A stretch of 27,157 nt of DNA. Source: DATEEW01 sp035273665 (lineage in GTDB: Bacteria > Pseudomonadota > Gammaproteobacteria > Burkholderiales > SG8-39). Position numbers and translations under genes: made by a program. Each line of letters begins with the position of its first letter. Position 1 is the first letter of the stretch. Positions 7,212 through 14,175 of the stretch are shown in pieces. A model generated the notes under the pieces. It was not told the origin of the DNA and did not search any database. It saw nothing but the letters and a program-made list of their open reading frames with translations. The DNA lies in contig DATEOW010000185.1 in NCBI GenBank assembly GCA_035273665.1, positions 1 through 27,157 on the forward strand, in the 5' to 3' direction.

Positions 7212-8374
7212 AATTGCGCATCTTACTTGGCACCGTGTTTTTGATACTGGTCGGCCTTGTCGCGCGCTGGTTTTTTTTGAACTTTGAGTACGTCGACTAC
7301 CGCGAGCCGATCGGCATGAGCGCCGAGGCAAAACGCAACCCTCATTTAGCCGCCGAACGCTTGATGACTCGGCTCGGTACGCCGGCAAGCGAATTAAGAA
7401 CCCTCGCCGGCATTGGGAAGTTGCCGTCAAACGGCGTTCTGGTGATCGGCGATGAACGCGACATTCTCACGCCGCAAGCGCGCGAAGCGCTGCTGACGTG
7501 GGTACGTCGGGGCGGTCACCTGATCACGGAAGATATCAGCGTCGACAAGAAGGATCCCCTACTCGATACGCTGGGCGTACGCCGCGAGGAAGTAGACGAC
7601 GAAGATGAAGGTAGAGTGTGGCCGCTTGTAGGCATCAATCTGCCCGGCTCGGAGCGGGTGCTCAATGTGCAAATGCATCAGTGGCAAAGTATCGAGCGCA
7701 ACGAATCTATATTTTATGCACGGAGCGATCACGCGAATCATGTGCTGCATTTTCCTTTTGGTGACGGACATGTCACGGTACTCAACAGCATGTGGTTCCT
7801 GACGAACGGCGGCATTGGGAAATATGACCACGCGGAATTCCTCGCCGGCCTCGTGCGCCTCGCTCCTCAATCTAAAAGCATCGCTTTTTTCAATCAGCCG
7901 GAAGATCTTTCGATCTGGGACTGGCTGCTTGAAAACGCATGGGCTGTTTTACTAACCGGCGCGCTGGCGCTTGCTTTGTGGTTATGGCAAATCGTCCCAC
8001 GCTTCGGTCCCATTGCGACAGATCCTCAGCGCGAACGCCGCAGCTTGCTTGAACACTTACGCGCTTGCGGTCGCTTCGAATGGGCAGCAAAAGGTGGACG
8101 TCCGAAACTGGTTGAATCGGCGCGCGAGGTCGCGTGGCGTCGGGTTTGTCGCGCCCATCCCGAACTGGCGCTAATGTCCGCCGAGGAAGCGCGTTCGTAT
8201 CTCGCACAGATTTTTGGTTTGCCCCCGGAAGATATACGGCGGCTTACCGTGGGGACAGGCGCCCCGAACGAAAACGATTTCATTCGCAGCATGCAAGTGT
8301 TTCAACATATTCATGAGCATTTGGAGCCGCGCGCCAACGCCCGCGGCAAAATCATTTCCGAGGGGAACCTATGA
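7208..8374 (+). CDS. DUF4350-domain membrane-anchored protein
   Basis: A 388-aa protein with an N-terminal transmembrane anchor (residues ~4–27). A DUF4350 domain (about 35–225) follows, with a GVLVIGDERDILTPQAREALLTWVRRGGHLI core of the glutamine-amidotransferase-like type used by GldG-related proteins for partner binding. A second helix is at about 242–265 (AWAVLLTGALALALWLW), followed by QIVPRFGPI and a cytoplasmic C-terminal domain of about 115 residues rich in Arg and Glu. The topology places the DUF4350 domain in the periplasm. No catalytic Cys was recognised, so an enzymatic role seems unlikely. Start and stop both overlap neighbours as ATGA, which implies tight stoichiometric coupling to the DUF4129 and MoxR proteins. 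It may be the periplasmic sensor or adaptor of the complex (inference). Confidence 0.85.
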   Translation: MKLRILLGTVFLILVGLVARWFFLNFEYVDYREPIGMSAEAKRNPHLAAERLMTRLGTPASELRTLAGIGKLPSNGVLVIGDERDILTPQAREALLTWVRRGGHLITEDISVDKKDPLLDTLGVRREEVDDEDEGRVWPLVGINLPGSERVLNVQMHQWQSIERNESIFYARSDHANHVLHFPFGDGHVTVLNSMWFLTNGGIGKYDHAEFLAGLVRLAPQSKSIAFFNQPEDLSIWDWLLENAWAVLLTGALALALWLWQIVPRFGPIATDPQRERRSLLEHLRACGRFEWAAKGGRPKLVESAREVAWRRVCRAHPELALMSAEEARSYLAQIFGLPPEDIRRLTVGTGAPNENDFIRSMQVFQHIHEHLEPRANARGKIISEGNL

Positions 8375-9354
8375 GCAACTCGAATGTGCCGGCCGATAAA
8401 CTGGAGCAGGCTGTCAAAGTCGTCTCCGCTATGCGCGAGCAGATCGCGCGCGCTTTTGTCGGCCAAGCGGAAGTCGTCGAACAGGTATTGGCGGCGCTGC
8501 TCGCCGGCGGCCATGTGTTGATCGAAGGTGTGCCGGGGCTGGGCAAGACACTGTTGGTACGTGCTTTAGGCCGAACATTCGACGGCAAATTTGCGCGTAT
8601 TCAGTTCACGCCCGACTTGATGCCAGCGGATGTGACGGGACATACGCTGTACGACCAATCAAGCGGCCAATTCACCACCAGGCGAGGGCCGGTGTTTACG
8701 AATCTCTTGCTTGCTGATGAAATCAACCGCGCACCAGCGAAAACACAAGCAGCGCTGCTCGAAGTCATGCAGGAAGGGCAAGTCACCATCGAGGGCACCG
8801 CGCATCGGCTCGATCCGCCCTTCATGGTGTTGGCCACCCAGAACCCCATCGAACACGAAGGCACTTACGCGCTGCCGGAGGCACAGCTGGATCGTTTTTT
8901 ATTGAAGGTACGTATCGACTACGCGCCGGCGGATCAGGAAGCGACGATGGTGAAACGGATTACGAGCGGCCAAGTTGGGGACAAGTTGAATGTGGAAGGC
9001 GTGTCGCCGCTGGTACAGCCGTCCACTATCCTCGCGCTGCAAACAATCGCTGCGAACATTGCGATTGACGACGCGGTGCTCGACTATGCGATTCGCATCG
9101 TGCGCAGCACCCGAGGCTGGAATGGCATTGCTATCGGCGCAGGTCCGCGCGGAGGGATCGCGCTGGTGCGCATTTCGCGAGCCGCCGCCTTGATCGCCGG
9201 CCGCGACTTCGTTACCCCGGATGATGTGAAGCGGATGGCCCTGCCTTGTTTGCGTCATCGGATCGCGCCCTCCCCTGAATTGGAAATCGAAGGCCACAAC
9301 AGCGACAGTTTGCTCAAGGCCATGCTCGACAAAGTGGAAGCGCCGCGGAGCTAG
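8371..9354 (+). CDS. MoxR-family AAA+ ATPase
   Basis: A 327-aa cytoplasmic AAA+ ATPase of the MoxR group. Members act as chaperone-like motors that mature or remodel partner complexes, usually together with von Willebrand A-like proteins encoded next door. Walker A (GVPGLGKT) is at residues 53–60 and Walker B (LLLADEINR) at 112–120. The sensor 1 region (LATQNPIEHEG) is near 154–164. The arginine-finger region (LPEAQLDRF) is near 168–176 and sensor 2 (GPRGG) is in the lid. The length is typical and all ATPase residues are present. The start overlaps the DUF4350 stop as ATGA. The DUF58 gene nine bases downstream is the expected VWA-like partner. The substrate cannot be deduced. Confidence 0.94.
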   Translation: MSNSNVPADKLEQAVKVVSAMREQIARAFVGQAEVVEQVLAALLAGGHVLIEGVPGLGKTLLVRALGRTFDGKFARIQFTPDLMPADVTGHTLYDQSSGQFTTRRGPVFTNLLLADEINRAPAKTQAALLEVMQEGQVTIEGTAHRLDPPFMVLATQNPIEHEGTYALPEAQLDRFLLKVRIDYAPADQEATMVKRITSGQVGDKLNVEGVSPLVQPSTILALQTIAANIAIDDAVLDYAIRIVRSTRGWNGIAIGAGPRGGIALVRISRAAALIAGRDFVTPDDVKRMALPCLRHRIAPSPELEIEGHNSDSLLKAMLDKVEAPRS

Positions 9355-9363
9355 CAGATCCAA

Positions 9364-10671
9364 ATGCTGATCCCCTCCCGTCATCTCGGCACGCTTGCCT
9401 ATGCAATCGTTTTTGCGGCGATTATCTCGTCCGTCTGGACGGAGTTTCTACAGCCGATTCTTCTTATTGCAGTGTTGATCGGAATCGTTTCAGCAATTGA
9501 TGGGTTGGCCGCGATCCGCAAGGCGGAACCGACAGCTTCTCGAACCATTGCCGCCTCGCTGCCGCTGGGCGTCCAACATGAGGTTGTCTTGCGCTTGCAT
9601 AACAATGCAGCACAAACGTTGCAAGTGGAGGTGTTCGACCATTATCCCGATGGCGTGGTGGTGGAGAATCAACCACAGACGCTAACATTGCCGAAAGGCG
9701 GCTGGGCCGAAGTGCGCTACACCCTCTTTCCGCTACAGCGGGGCGATTTGCGCTTTGAACACCTCGCCATACGCATCCAATCGCCGCTCCGTCTGTGGCA
9801 GATGCAGCGCCGGTTGCCGCTTGCTTCGCATACTCGGGTATACCCCAATTTCGCCGCGCTAACGAAGTTCGCCTTGCTCGCTACAGACCATCGACTTTCA
9901 CAAATCGGCGTGCTGCAAAGGCGCCGCCGAGGCGAAGGTCTCGATTTCCATCAGTTGCGCGAGTACCGGGAAGGTGACTCGCAGCGACAGATCGACTGGA
10001 AGGCCAGCGCGCGTATGCACAAGTTCGTCTCGCGAGAGTATCAAGACGAGCGTGATCAGCAAATCGTTTTGCTGATCGATTGCGGCAGACGCATGGCCGC
10101 CAAGGACGATGCGCTTTCCCACTTCGATCATGTGTTGAACGCGGCGCTATTGCTCGCCTATGTATCTTTGCGGCAGGGGGATGCCGTCGGCCTCGCAACG
10201 ATGTCAGGACCGCAGCGTTGGATTGCGCCGCGCAAGTCACGAGCGACCATCGATCTCATTTTGAATAGCGTGTATGACCTTCAGCCCACACATGCCGCCA
10301 CAGACTACTACACGGCAGCGGTAGAACTCATGAAGCGGCTACGCAAGCGCGCACTGGTGGTCGTGCTTTCCAACATGCGCGATGAGGACGACGACACGCT
10401 GAGCCCCGCACTTCAGCTTCTGCAATCGCGGCATCTCGTACTTTTCGCCAGCTTGCGAGAAGGCGTTTTGGGCCGCGCCCTTTCCTCTCAGGTCGATAAC
10501 CTGGACCGCGCCTTGACGCATGCGGCCACCGCCTCGTATCTGCAGCACCGAGAACTCAGCTTTAAGCGACTGAGCCATCATGGGGCGGTATGTCTGGACG
10601 TAGAGCCGGCCGCATTGCCAATCGCTTTGGTTAACCGTTATCTGGATATCAAGCGCACCGGGAGGCTTTAA
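9364..10671 (+). CDS. DUF58-domain protein (VWA-like MoxR partner)
   Basis: A 435-aa protein with two adjacent N-terminal transmembrane helices (about residues 10–27 and 30–50). A β-rich region (about 55–160) follows, then the DUF58 signature: GEGLDFHQLREYREGDS near 190–206 and RQIDWKASARMHKFVSREYQ near 208–227. A VWA-like fold begins at QQIVLLIDCGRRMA (232–245). The metal-site motif reads D-C-G-R-R instead of the DxSxS of canonical VWA domains, so metal binding is uncertain. DUF58 proteins almost always pair with MoxR ATPases, as here. It is the last gene of the operon. No clear terminator is visible between its stop and the glycerate kinase gene. Confidence 0.91.
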   Translation: MLIPSRHLGTLAYAIVFAAIISSVWTEFLQPILLIAVLIGIVSAIDGLAAIRKAEPTASRTIAASLPLGVQHEVVLRLHNNAAQTLQVEVFDHYPDGVVVENQPQTLTLPKGGWAEVRYTLFPLQRGDLRFEHLAIRIQSPLRLWQMQRRLPLASHTRVYPNFAALTKFALLATDHRLSQIGVLQRRRRGEGLDFHQLREYREGDSQRQIDWKASARMHKFVSREYQDERDQQIVLLIDCGRRMAAKDDALSHFDHVLNAALLLAYVSLRQGDAVGLATMSGPQRWIAPRKSRATIDLILNSVYDLQPTHAATDYYTAAVELMKRLRKRALVVVLSNMRDEDDDTLSPALQLLQSRHLVLFASLREGVLGRALSSQVDNLDRALTHAATASYLQHRELSFKRLSHHGAVCLDVEPAALPIALVNRYLDIKRTGRL

Positions 10672-10696
10672 CGCGCTAGGCGACGTACTTAAGCTG

Positions 10697-10702
10697 TAAA
10701 AT
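10697..10702 (+). promoter_or_regulatory. Candidate -10 box upstream of the glycerate kinase gene
   Basis: TAAAAT at 10697–10702 is followed by CGG, giving the same nine bases (TAAAATCGG) as the arms of the inverted repeat at 2755–2780. It lies 28 bases before the ATG at 10730. No acceptable -35 hexamer was found 16–18 bases upstream, so this is a weak call. The 58-bp gap shows no intrinsic terminator for the upstream operon. Confidence 0.3.
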
Positions 10703-10729
10703 CGGCCCGGTCCAATTCTTGAGTCGCGC

Positions 10730-12001
10730 ATGAATCCTCGCCAGCTTTTGATCGATAGCTTTCACGCCGCAGTCGCCGCAGCCGACCCGCTTAAGGTTCT
10801 TCCCTCGCATCTGCCCCAACCGCCGAAAGGCCGCACACTTGTCGTGGGCGCCGGCAAAGCAGCTGCATCAATGGCATTGGCGGTGGAACAAAACTGGCCG
10901 GCCAGCGCGCCGCTGGAAGGGTTGGTGATTACCCGTTATCGGCACGGCCTCTTGACGAATCGCATCAAGGTGATCGAAGCGGGCCATCCCGTTCCGGACG
11001 AAAGCGGCGAAAACGCCGCTCGCGAGATTTTGCGTCTGGTTAAAGCGCTCGGACCGGACGATCTACTACTTGCGCTCGTATCCGGCGGCGGATCAAGCTT
11101 GCTTTCATTGCCCGTCGAGGGCATTAGCATGAACGAGTTGAAGGCGACGACCAAAGAGTTGCTTCGTTGCGGTGCGCCCATTCAAGACATGAACACCGTG
11201 CGCAAACATCTGTCGGTCGTTCAAGGCGGTCGCTTGGCTGCGGCGACGAAGGCGCGAGTCCTAGCATTGATCGTTTCGGATGTTACCGGTGACGATCCCA
11301 CGCATATCGCTTCGGGCCCTTGCTCGCCCGATCACACGACCTATCAGGACGCGTTGGACATCTTCAAGCGCTACGACATGAAAGTGCCCCAGGCAGTCAT
11401 TAACCACCTCGAACGAGGGGCGCGTGGCGAGATCGCGGAGACGCCCAAACCGGGGGACAAAATTTTTAGTCGTGTCGATAATCGCGTTATCGCCACGGCA
11501 CAACAATCACTACAAGCCGGCGCGGCGTTTGTTCGCCAACAAGGAGTAACGCCTGTGATTTTGGGCGACAGCGTCACTGGCGAGGCCAGCGAAGTAGCCA
11601 AGGTATACGCCGCGCTAGCGCGGCAAATCCGCACGCATGGCGAACCCTTCAAGCCGCCGGTCGCACTGATATCGGGCGGCGAATGTACGGTCACCGTAAA
11701 AGGCCAGGGACGTGGTGGCCGTTGCACCGAATTCCTCCTGTCGCTTGCGATCGACCTGGATGGCGAACCGCAGGTCCACGCGCTCGCGGCGGATACGGAC
11801 GGCATCGATGGCTCGGAAAACAACGCCGGAGCCGTTCTCAGCCCGGATTCGCTCAAGCGCGCGGAAGCAGCAGGATTGAAAGCGAAACAATTCGCCGCGG
11901 GAAACGACGCCTATGGCTTTTTCAGCGGCTTAGACGATCTCGTCGAGACCGGGCCTACCCGGACAAACGTGAATGATTACCGAATCATCCTATTGATTTG
12001 A
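10730..12001 (+). CDS. ttuD: Glycerate 2-kinase, MOFRL type (TtuD family)
   Basis: A 423-aa enzyme of the MOFRL/GckA family. It phosphorylates D-glycerate to 2-phosphoglycerate with ATP, which feeds glyoxylate, tartrate or serine-cycle carbon into glycolysis. Older annotations call this family hydroxypyruvate reductase. The N-terminal Rossmann-like domain has VVGAGKAAASM (residues 38–48) and SGGGSSLLSLP (118–128). The C-terminal MOFRL domain (about 310–420) has SGGECTVTVKGQGRGGRCTEF and the ADTDGIDGSENNAGA motif near 353–367. The length is normal. The ATG at 10730 starts the usual N-terminus (NPRQLLIDSFHAAV). It stands alone between the MoxR operon and the small-peptide genes; no glyoxylate or tartrate genes are adjacent. 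Confidence 0.92.
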   Translation: MNPRQLLIDSFHAAVAAADPLKVLPSHLPQPPKGRTLVVGAGKAAASMALAVEQNWPASAPLEGLVITRYRHGLLTNRIKVIEAGHPVPDESGENAAREILRLVKALGPDDLLLALVSGGGSSLLSLPVEGISMNELKATTKELLRCGAPIQDMNTVRKHLSVVQGGRLAAATKARVLALIVSDVTGDDPTHIASGPCSPDHTTYQDALDIFKRYDMKVPQAVINHLERGARGEIAETPKPGDKIFSRVDNRVIATAQQSLQAGAAFVRQQGVTPVILGDSVTGEASEVAKVYAALARQIRTHGEPFKPPVALISGGECTVTVKGQGRGGRCTEFLLSLAIDLDGEPQVHALAADTDGIDGSENNAGAVLSPDSLKRAEAAGLKAKQFAAGNDAYGFFSGLDDLVETGPTRTNVNDYRIILLI

Positions 12002-12118
12002 AGAGAGCAGATATTCATGTGGTAAATACCGCAATGGAATTGAATCTATATAACGAATATTTTGCACTGCCACAAAAACATTGATTGGATAGCGCTACCT
12101 TCCGCCTCCACAATTCAG

Positions 12119-12139
12119 TCATCGCAAATTTCGCGATGA
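12119..12139 (+). promoter_or_regulatory. Stem-loop in the leader of the first small-peptide gene
   Basis: TCATCGC (12119–12125) and GCGATGA (12133–12139) form a perfect 7-bp stem with a 7-nt AT-rich loop. It ends a few bases before the GAGGAA ribosome-binding site (about 12149–12154) of the 45-codon gene at 12160. The upstream spacer 12002–12118 is AT-rich, with TATATA at 12047–12052, but I could not pair a good -35 with any -10 there. The hairpin does not cover the ribosome-binding site, so a role in mRNA stability or factor binding is possible but unproven. Confidence 0.4.
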
Positions 12140-12159
12140 TTCATGGATGAGGAACTCAA

Positions 12160-12297
12160 ATGAGTAGCTTAGTTGATGCAGTTGTAGTGGTACTTCAGGT
12201 TGTCGGTGTCGCTGCCGTGGTCTACGGCTTGTTTCTGAAATTGCACGCCGATATCTCTCCGGCCAAGACCGCTAAGGGTCTGGTATCCGGTAACTGA
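12160..12297 (+). CDS. Small single-pass membrane peptide, 45 aa (copy 1)
   Basis: A 45-codon gene starting at ATG 12160, five bases after a GAGGAA ribosome-binding site, and ending at TGA 12295–12297. The product has a short N-terminus with Asp6, one hydrophobic helix (about residues 4–28, Val/Ala/Leu-rich, with Gln13, Gly16 and Gly23 inside), and a basic C-terminal tail with Lys27, Lys36 and Lys39. The positive-inside rule puts the C-terminus in the cytoplasm. I do not recognise the family. Support for a real gene comes from the ribosome-binding site, the hydrophobic helix, the following terminator and, above all, a second gene of identical length at 12521. That gene encodes an ungapped homologue sharing Asp6, Val9, Gln13, Val14, Gly16, Val17, Ala19, Gly23 and Leu26. 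A respiratory-complex accessory peptide or a small hydrophobic toxin are alternatives; nothing decides between them. Confidence 0.7.
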   Translation: MSSLVDAVVVVLQVVGVAAVVYGLFLKLHADISPAKTAKGLVSGN

Positions 12298-12329
12298 GCG
12301 GCGGTATGAGTGCCGCTCTCCCAAGAACA

Positions 12330-12366
12330 CCGCCGGCTGAACCGTCAGTCCGGCGGCCTTCTTTAT
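12330..12366 (+). terminator. Intrinsic terminator or attenuator between the two small-peptide genes
   Basis: CCGCCGG-CTGA (12330–12340) pairs with TCAG-(T)-CCGGCGG (12345–12356) around an ACCG tetraloop, giving an 11-bp stem with one bulged T. CCTTCTTTAT (12357–12366) follows, which is a T-rich but interrupted tail. The stem is strong and the tail imperfect, so partial readthrough to copy 2 is plausible. Confidence 0.6.
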
Positions 12367-12368
12367 AA

Positions 12369-12412
12369 GTTAGCGCTCGCTAACTTTCGTGCAGGCTTTG
12401 TCAAAAAGCCTG
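12369..12412. other. Two further hairpins in the spacer between the small-peptide genes
   Basis: GTTAGC/GCTAAC (12369–12374 with 12379–12384, GCTC loop) is a 6-bp hairpin. CAGGCTTT/AAAGCCTG (12392–12399 with 12405–12412, loop GTCAA) is an 8-bp hairpin. Neither is followed by a clean T-run on either strand. The rest of the spacer up to copy 2 (12413–12520) shows only the ribosome-binding site AAGGGG (about 12508–12513). I saw no second gene or convincing promoter in it. Confidence 0.5.
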
Positions 12413-12520
12413 GTTCCCCCGGAATTCTTTCGCACTCTCTTTCAAGGCCTCCTTCAGTTCGCATTGAGGCGACCGATGTTCGCTTATACGGGCATGTGCC
12501 TATTCTGAAGGGGCAAAAAA

Positions 12521-12658
12521 ATGGTTGGAATGATCGACAGCGCGGTAGCCACAATGCAAGTCCTGGGCGTAGTTGCCATGATGTGCGGCTTTGTCTTGAG
12601 CATGATGCGCAAGGAGCATGTGCCCCACGAAAACGTCCAGAGCATGGCGCGCTACTAA
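12521..12658 (+). CDS. Small single-pass membrane peptide, 45 aa (copy 2)
   Basis: A 45-codon gene, ATG 12521 to TAA 12656–12658, with AAGGGG about seven bases upstream as the ribosome-binding site. The product has a hydrophobic helix at about residues 4–29 with polar or small residues at the same places as copy 1 (Asp6, Gln13, Gly16, Ala19, Gly23). A charged tail (MRKEH, then residues 34–45 ending in RY) should lie in the cytoplasm. Compared with copy 1, valines are often replaced by methionine (eight Met residues in all), and Tyr22 is Cys. Identity is about 10 of 45 overall but nearly all within the first 26 residues, without gaps. The tails have diverged. It is followed by a strong terminator. 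Family and function were not recognised. Confidence 0.7.
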   Translation: MVGMIDSAVATMQVLGVVAMMCGFVLSMMRKEHVPHENVQSMARY

Positions 12659-12672
12659 AGCCAGCCCAAAAC

Positions 12673-12705
12673 AAAAAAGCGCCGGTATCGGCGCTTTTTT
12701 ATTGG
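12673..12705. terminator. Strong bidirectional intrinsic terminator between small-peptide gene 2 and rplQ
   Basis: A6-GCGCCG (12673–12684), GTAT loop (12685–12688) and CGGCGC-T6 (12689–12700) form a stem of six G/C pairs extended by six A/T pairs. A T-run lies on both strands: T6ATT on plus, T6GTTTT on minus. It ends the small-peptide transcript on plus and the alpha operon (…rpoA-rplQ) on minus. The rplQ stop codon lies just beyond, inside the perfect palindrome GCCGCTTAAGCGGC (12711–12724). Confidence 0.88.
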
Positions 12706-12715
12706 GGGAGGCCGC

Positions 12716-13105
12716 TTAAGCGGCTTCGCCGGAAGCCTCGGTAGGCTCCGGACGATCCATCAATTCAACCAGCGCCATGGGCGCATTATCGCCCTGGCGG
12801 AAACCGAACTTCAGGATGCGCAGATATCCACCGTTACGCGTAGCGTAGCGCGGTCCCAACTCATCGAACAATTTCACCACCATGTCGCGATCGCGCAGGC
12901 GGTTGAACGCTAAGCGTCGATTGGCCAAACTCGGCTTCTTGCCCAAGGTAATCATGGGTTCGACAACCCGACGCAATTCCTTAGCCTTTGGCAGCGTGGT
13001 CTGAATAACCTCGTGCTTGAGCAAGGAGTTCGTCATATTCCGCAGCATCGCCAGACGGTGACTGCTGGTGCGGTTGAGCTTTCTTAATCCGTGACGGTGA
13101 CGCAT
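12716..13105 (-). CDS. rplQ: 50S ribosomal protein L17
   Basis: A 129-aa L17, last gene of the alpha operon. It starts with MRHRHGLRKLNRTSSHRLAM, the invariant N-terminus of bacterial L17, and keeps the internal ITLGKK and ALVELMDRP motifs. The C-terminal tail is short and acidic. L17 is a large-subunit protein near the polypeptide exit tunnel. It lies 16 bp after rpoA, as in most Proteobacteria. The stop codon is inside a 14-bp palindrome next to the bidirectional terminator. Confidence 0.97.
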   Translation of the reverse strand: MRHRHGLRKLNRTSSHRLAMLRNMTNSLLKHEVIQTTLPKAKELRRVVEPMITLGKKPSLANRRLAFNRLRDRDMVVKLFDELGPRYATRNGGYLRILKFGFRQGDNAPMALVELMDRPEPTEASGEAA

Positions 13106-13121
13106 TCTCTATCCTCGATGC

Positions 13122-14105
13122 TTAGCGCGCGGCTTCCAGCCCGGCGGGCGGCCAGTTTTCCAGCTTCATCCCGAGGGTCAGGCCACGCGAGGCCAATACT
13201 TCTTTGATCTCGTTGAGCGACTTGCGGCCCAGGTTAGGCGTCTTCAACAATTCGGTTTCGCTGCGTTGAATCAGATCGCCGATGTAATAGATGTTCTCGG
13301 CCTTCAGGCAATTGGCGGAACGAACCGTCAATTCCAGATCGTCGACCGGCCGCAGCAAAATCGGGTCAACTTGAGGCGATTTCTTCTCGATATCCACCGT
13401 GACCGGCGTGCCTTCCAGTGCCGCAAAAACGGACAGCTGATCGACCAAAACGCGAGCGGCGTAACGAATGGCCTCTTCAGGCTCGATGACACCGTTGGTT
13501 TCAATATCCATGATCAGCTTGTCGAGATCGGTGCGCTGTTCGACGCGCGCGGATTCGACCTGGTAGCTGACACGACGGACTGGGCTGAAAGACGCGTCAA
13601 GAATAATCTTGCCAATGCCCTTGGACTCTTCCGGAACGACGCGCAGGTTGCCTGGTTCATAGCCGCGACCACGCTCGACTTTGATGCTCATATCGAGCTT
13701 GCCGCCCGGCGACAAATGGGCGATCACATGTTCCGGATTGATGATCTCGACATCGTGAGTGACTTCGATATCGGCCGCAGTCACGGGACCTTCCCCGCTC
13801 TTGTTTACGCGCAGCGTCGCCTCGTTACCGTTGTGCAGCTTGAGCACGACGCCTTTGAGGTTGAGCAGAATGTCGACGACGTCTTCCTGCACGCCTTCAA
13901 GCGTCGAGTACTCGTGCAACACGCCGGCGATCTGTACTTCCGTGGGTGCGAAGCCCGGCATGGAGGAGAGCAACACGCGACGCAGCGCGTTGCCCAGCGT
14001 ATGGCCGTAACCACGCTCGAAAGGCTCCATCACCACTTTCGCGTGATAGGGCGCGATGGCCTGCACGTCGATAATGCGCGGCTTGAGGAAGCTGGTGCTT
14101 TGCAT
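13122..14105 (-). CDS. rpoA: DNA-directed RNA polymerase subunit alpha
   Basis: A 327-aa RNA polymerase alpha subunit. The N-terminal domain (about residues 1–235) has the dimerisation and assembly motif GYGHTLGNALRRVLLSSM (33–50) and the GVQEDV region. A linker near 236–250 leads to the C-terminal domain, with RSANCLKAENIYYIGDLIQ and the helix-hairpin-helix TPNLGRKSLNEIKEVL that bind UP-element DNA and activators. The length is close to the E. coli protein (329 aa). It lies between rpsD and rplQ in the canonical alpha operon order. All functional segments are present. Confidence 0.98.
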   Translation of the reverse strand: MQSTSFLKPRIIDVQAIAPYHAKVVMEPFERGYGHTLGNALRRVLLSSMPGFAPTEVQIAGVLHEYSTLEGVQEDVVDILLNLKGVVLKLHNGNEATLRVNKSGEGPVTAADIEVTHDVEIINPEHVIAHLSPGGKLDMSIKVERGRGYEPGNLRVVPEESKGIGKIILDASFSPVRRVSYQVESARVEQRTDLDKLIMDIETNGVIEPEEAIRYAARVLVDQLSVFAALEGTPVTVDIEKKSPQVDPILLRPVDDLELTVRSANCLKAENIYYIGDLIQRSETELLKTPNLGRKSLNEIKEVLASRGLTLGMKLENWPPAGLEAAR

Positions 14106-14175
14106 GCGGTTTCCTTGTCCTGATCCTAAGAATGCGCCGGTAACCCGAAGAGTTCCGGCATCTGTCTACTAAGGC

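Noticed and set aside
12047..12052. TATATA as -10 box for the small-peptide genes
   Set aside because: No acceptable -35 at 16–18 bp and many AT-rich alternatives nearby; too weak to call.
12306..12368. Third tiny frame (20 codons) directly after small-peptide gene 1
   Set aside because: It lies inside the terminator stem, lacks a hydrophobic helix and does not resemble the two 45-aa peptides.
12310..12744. 144-codon plus-strand frame spanning the small-peptide region
   Set aside because: It runs through two terminators and over copy 2 in a different frame, ends inside rplQ, and has no domain; the two 45-codon genes explain the region better.
13266..14123. Long plus-strand open frame (285 codons) opposite rpoA
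   Set aside because: It is antisense to a complete, highly conserved rpoA and has a composition typical of a reverse-complement shadow, with no recognisable domain.
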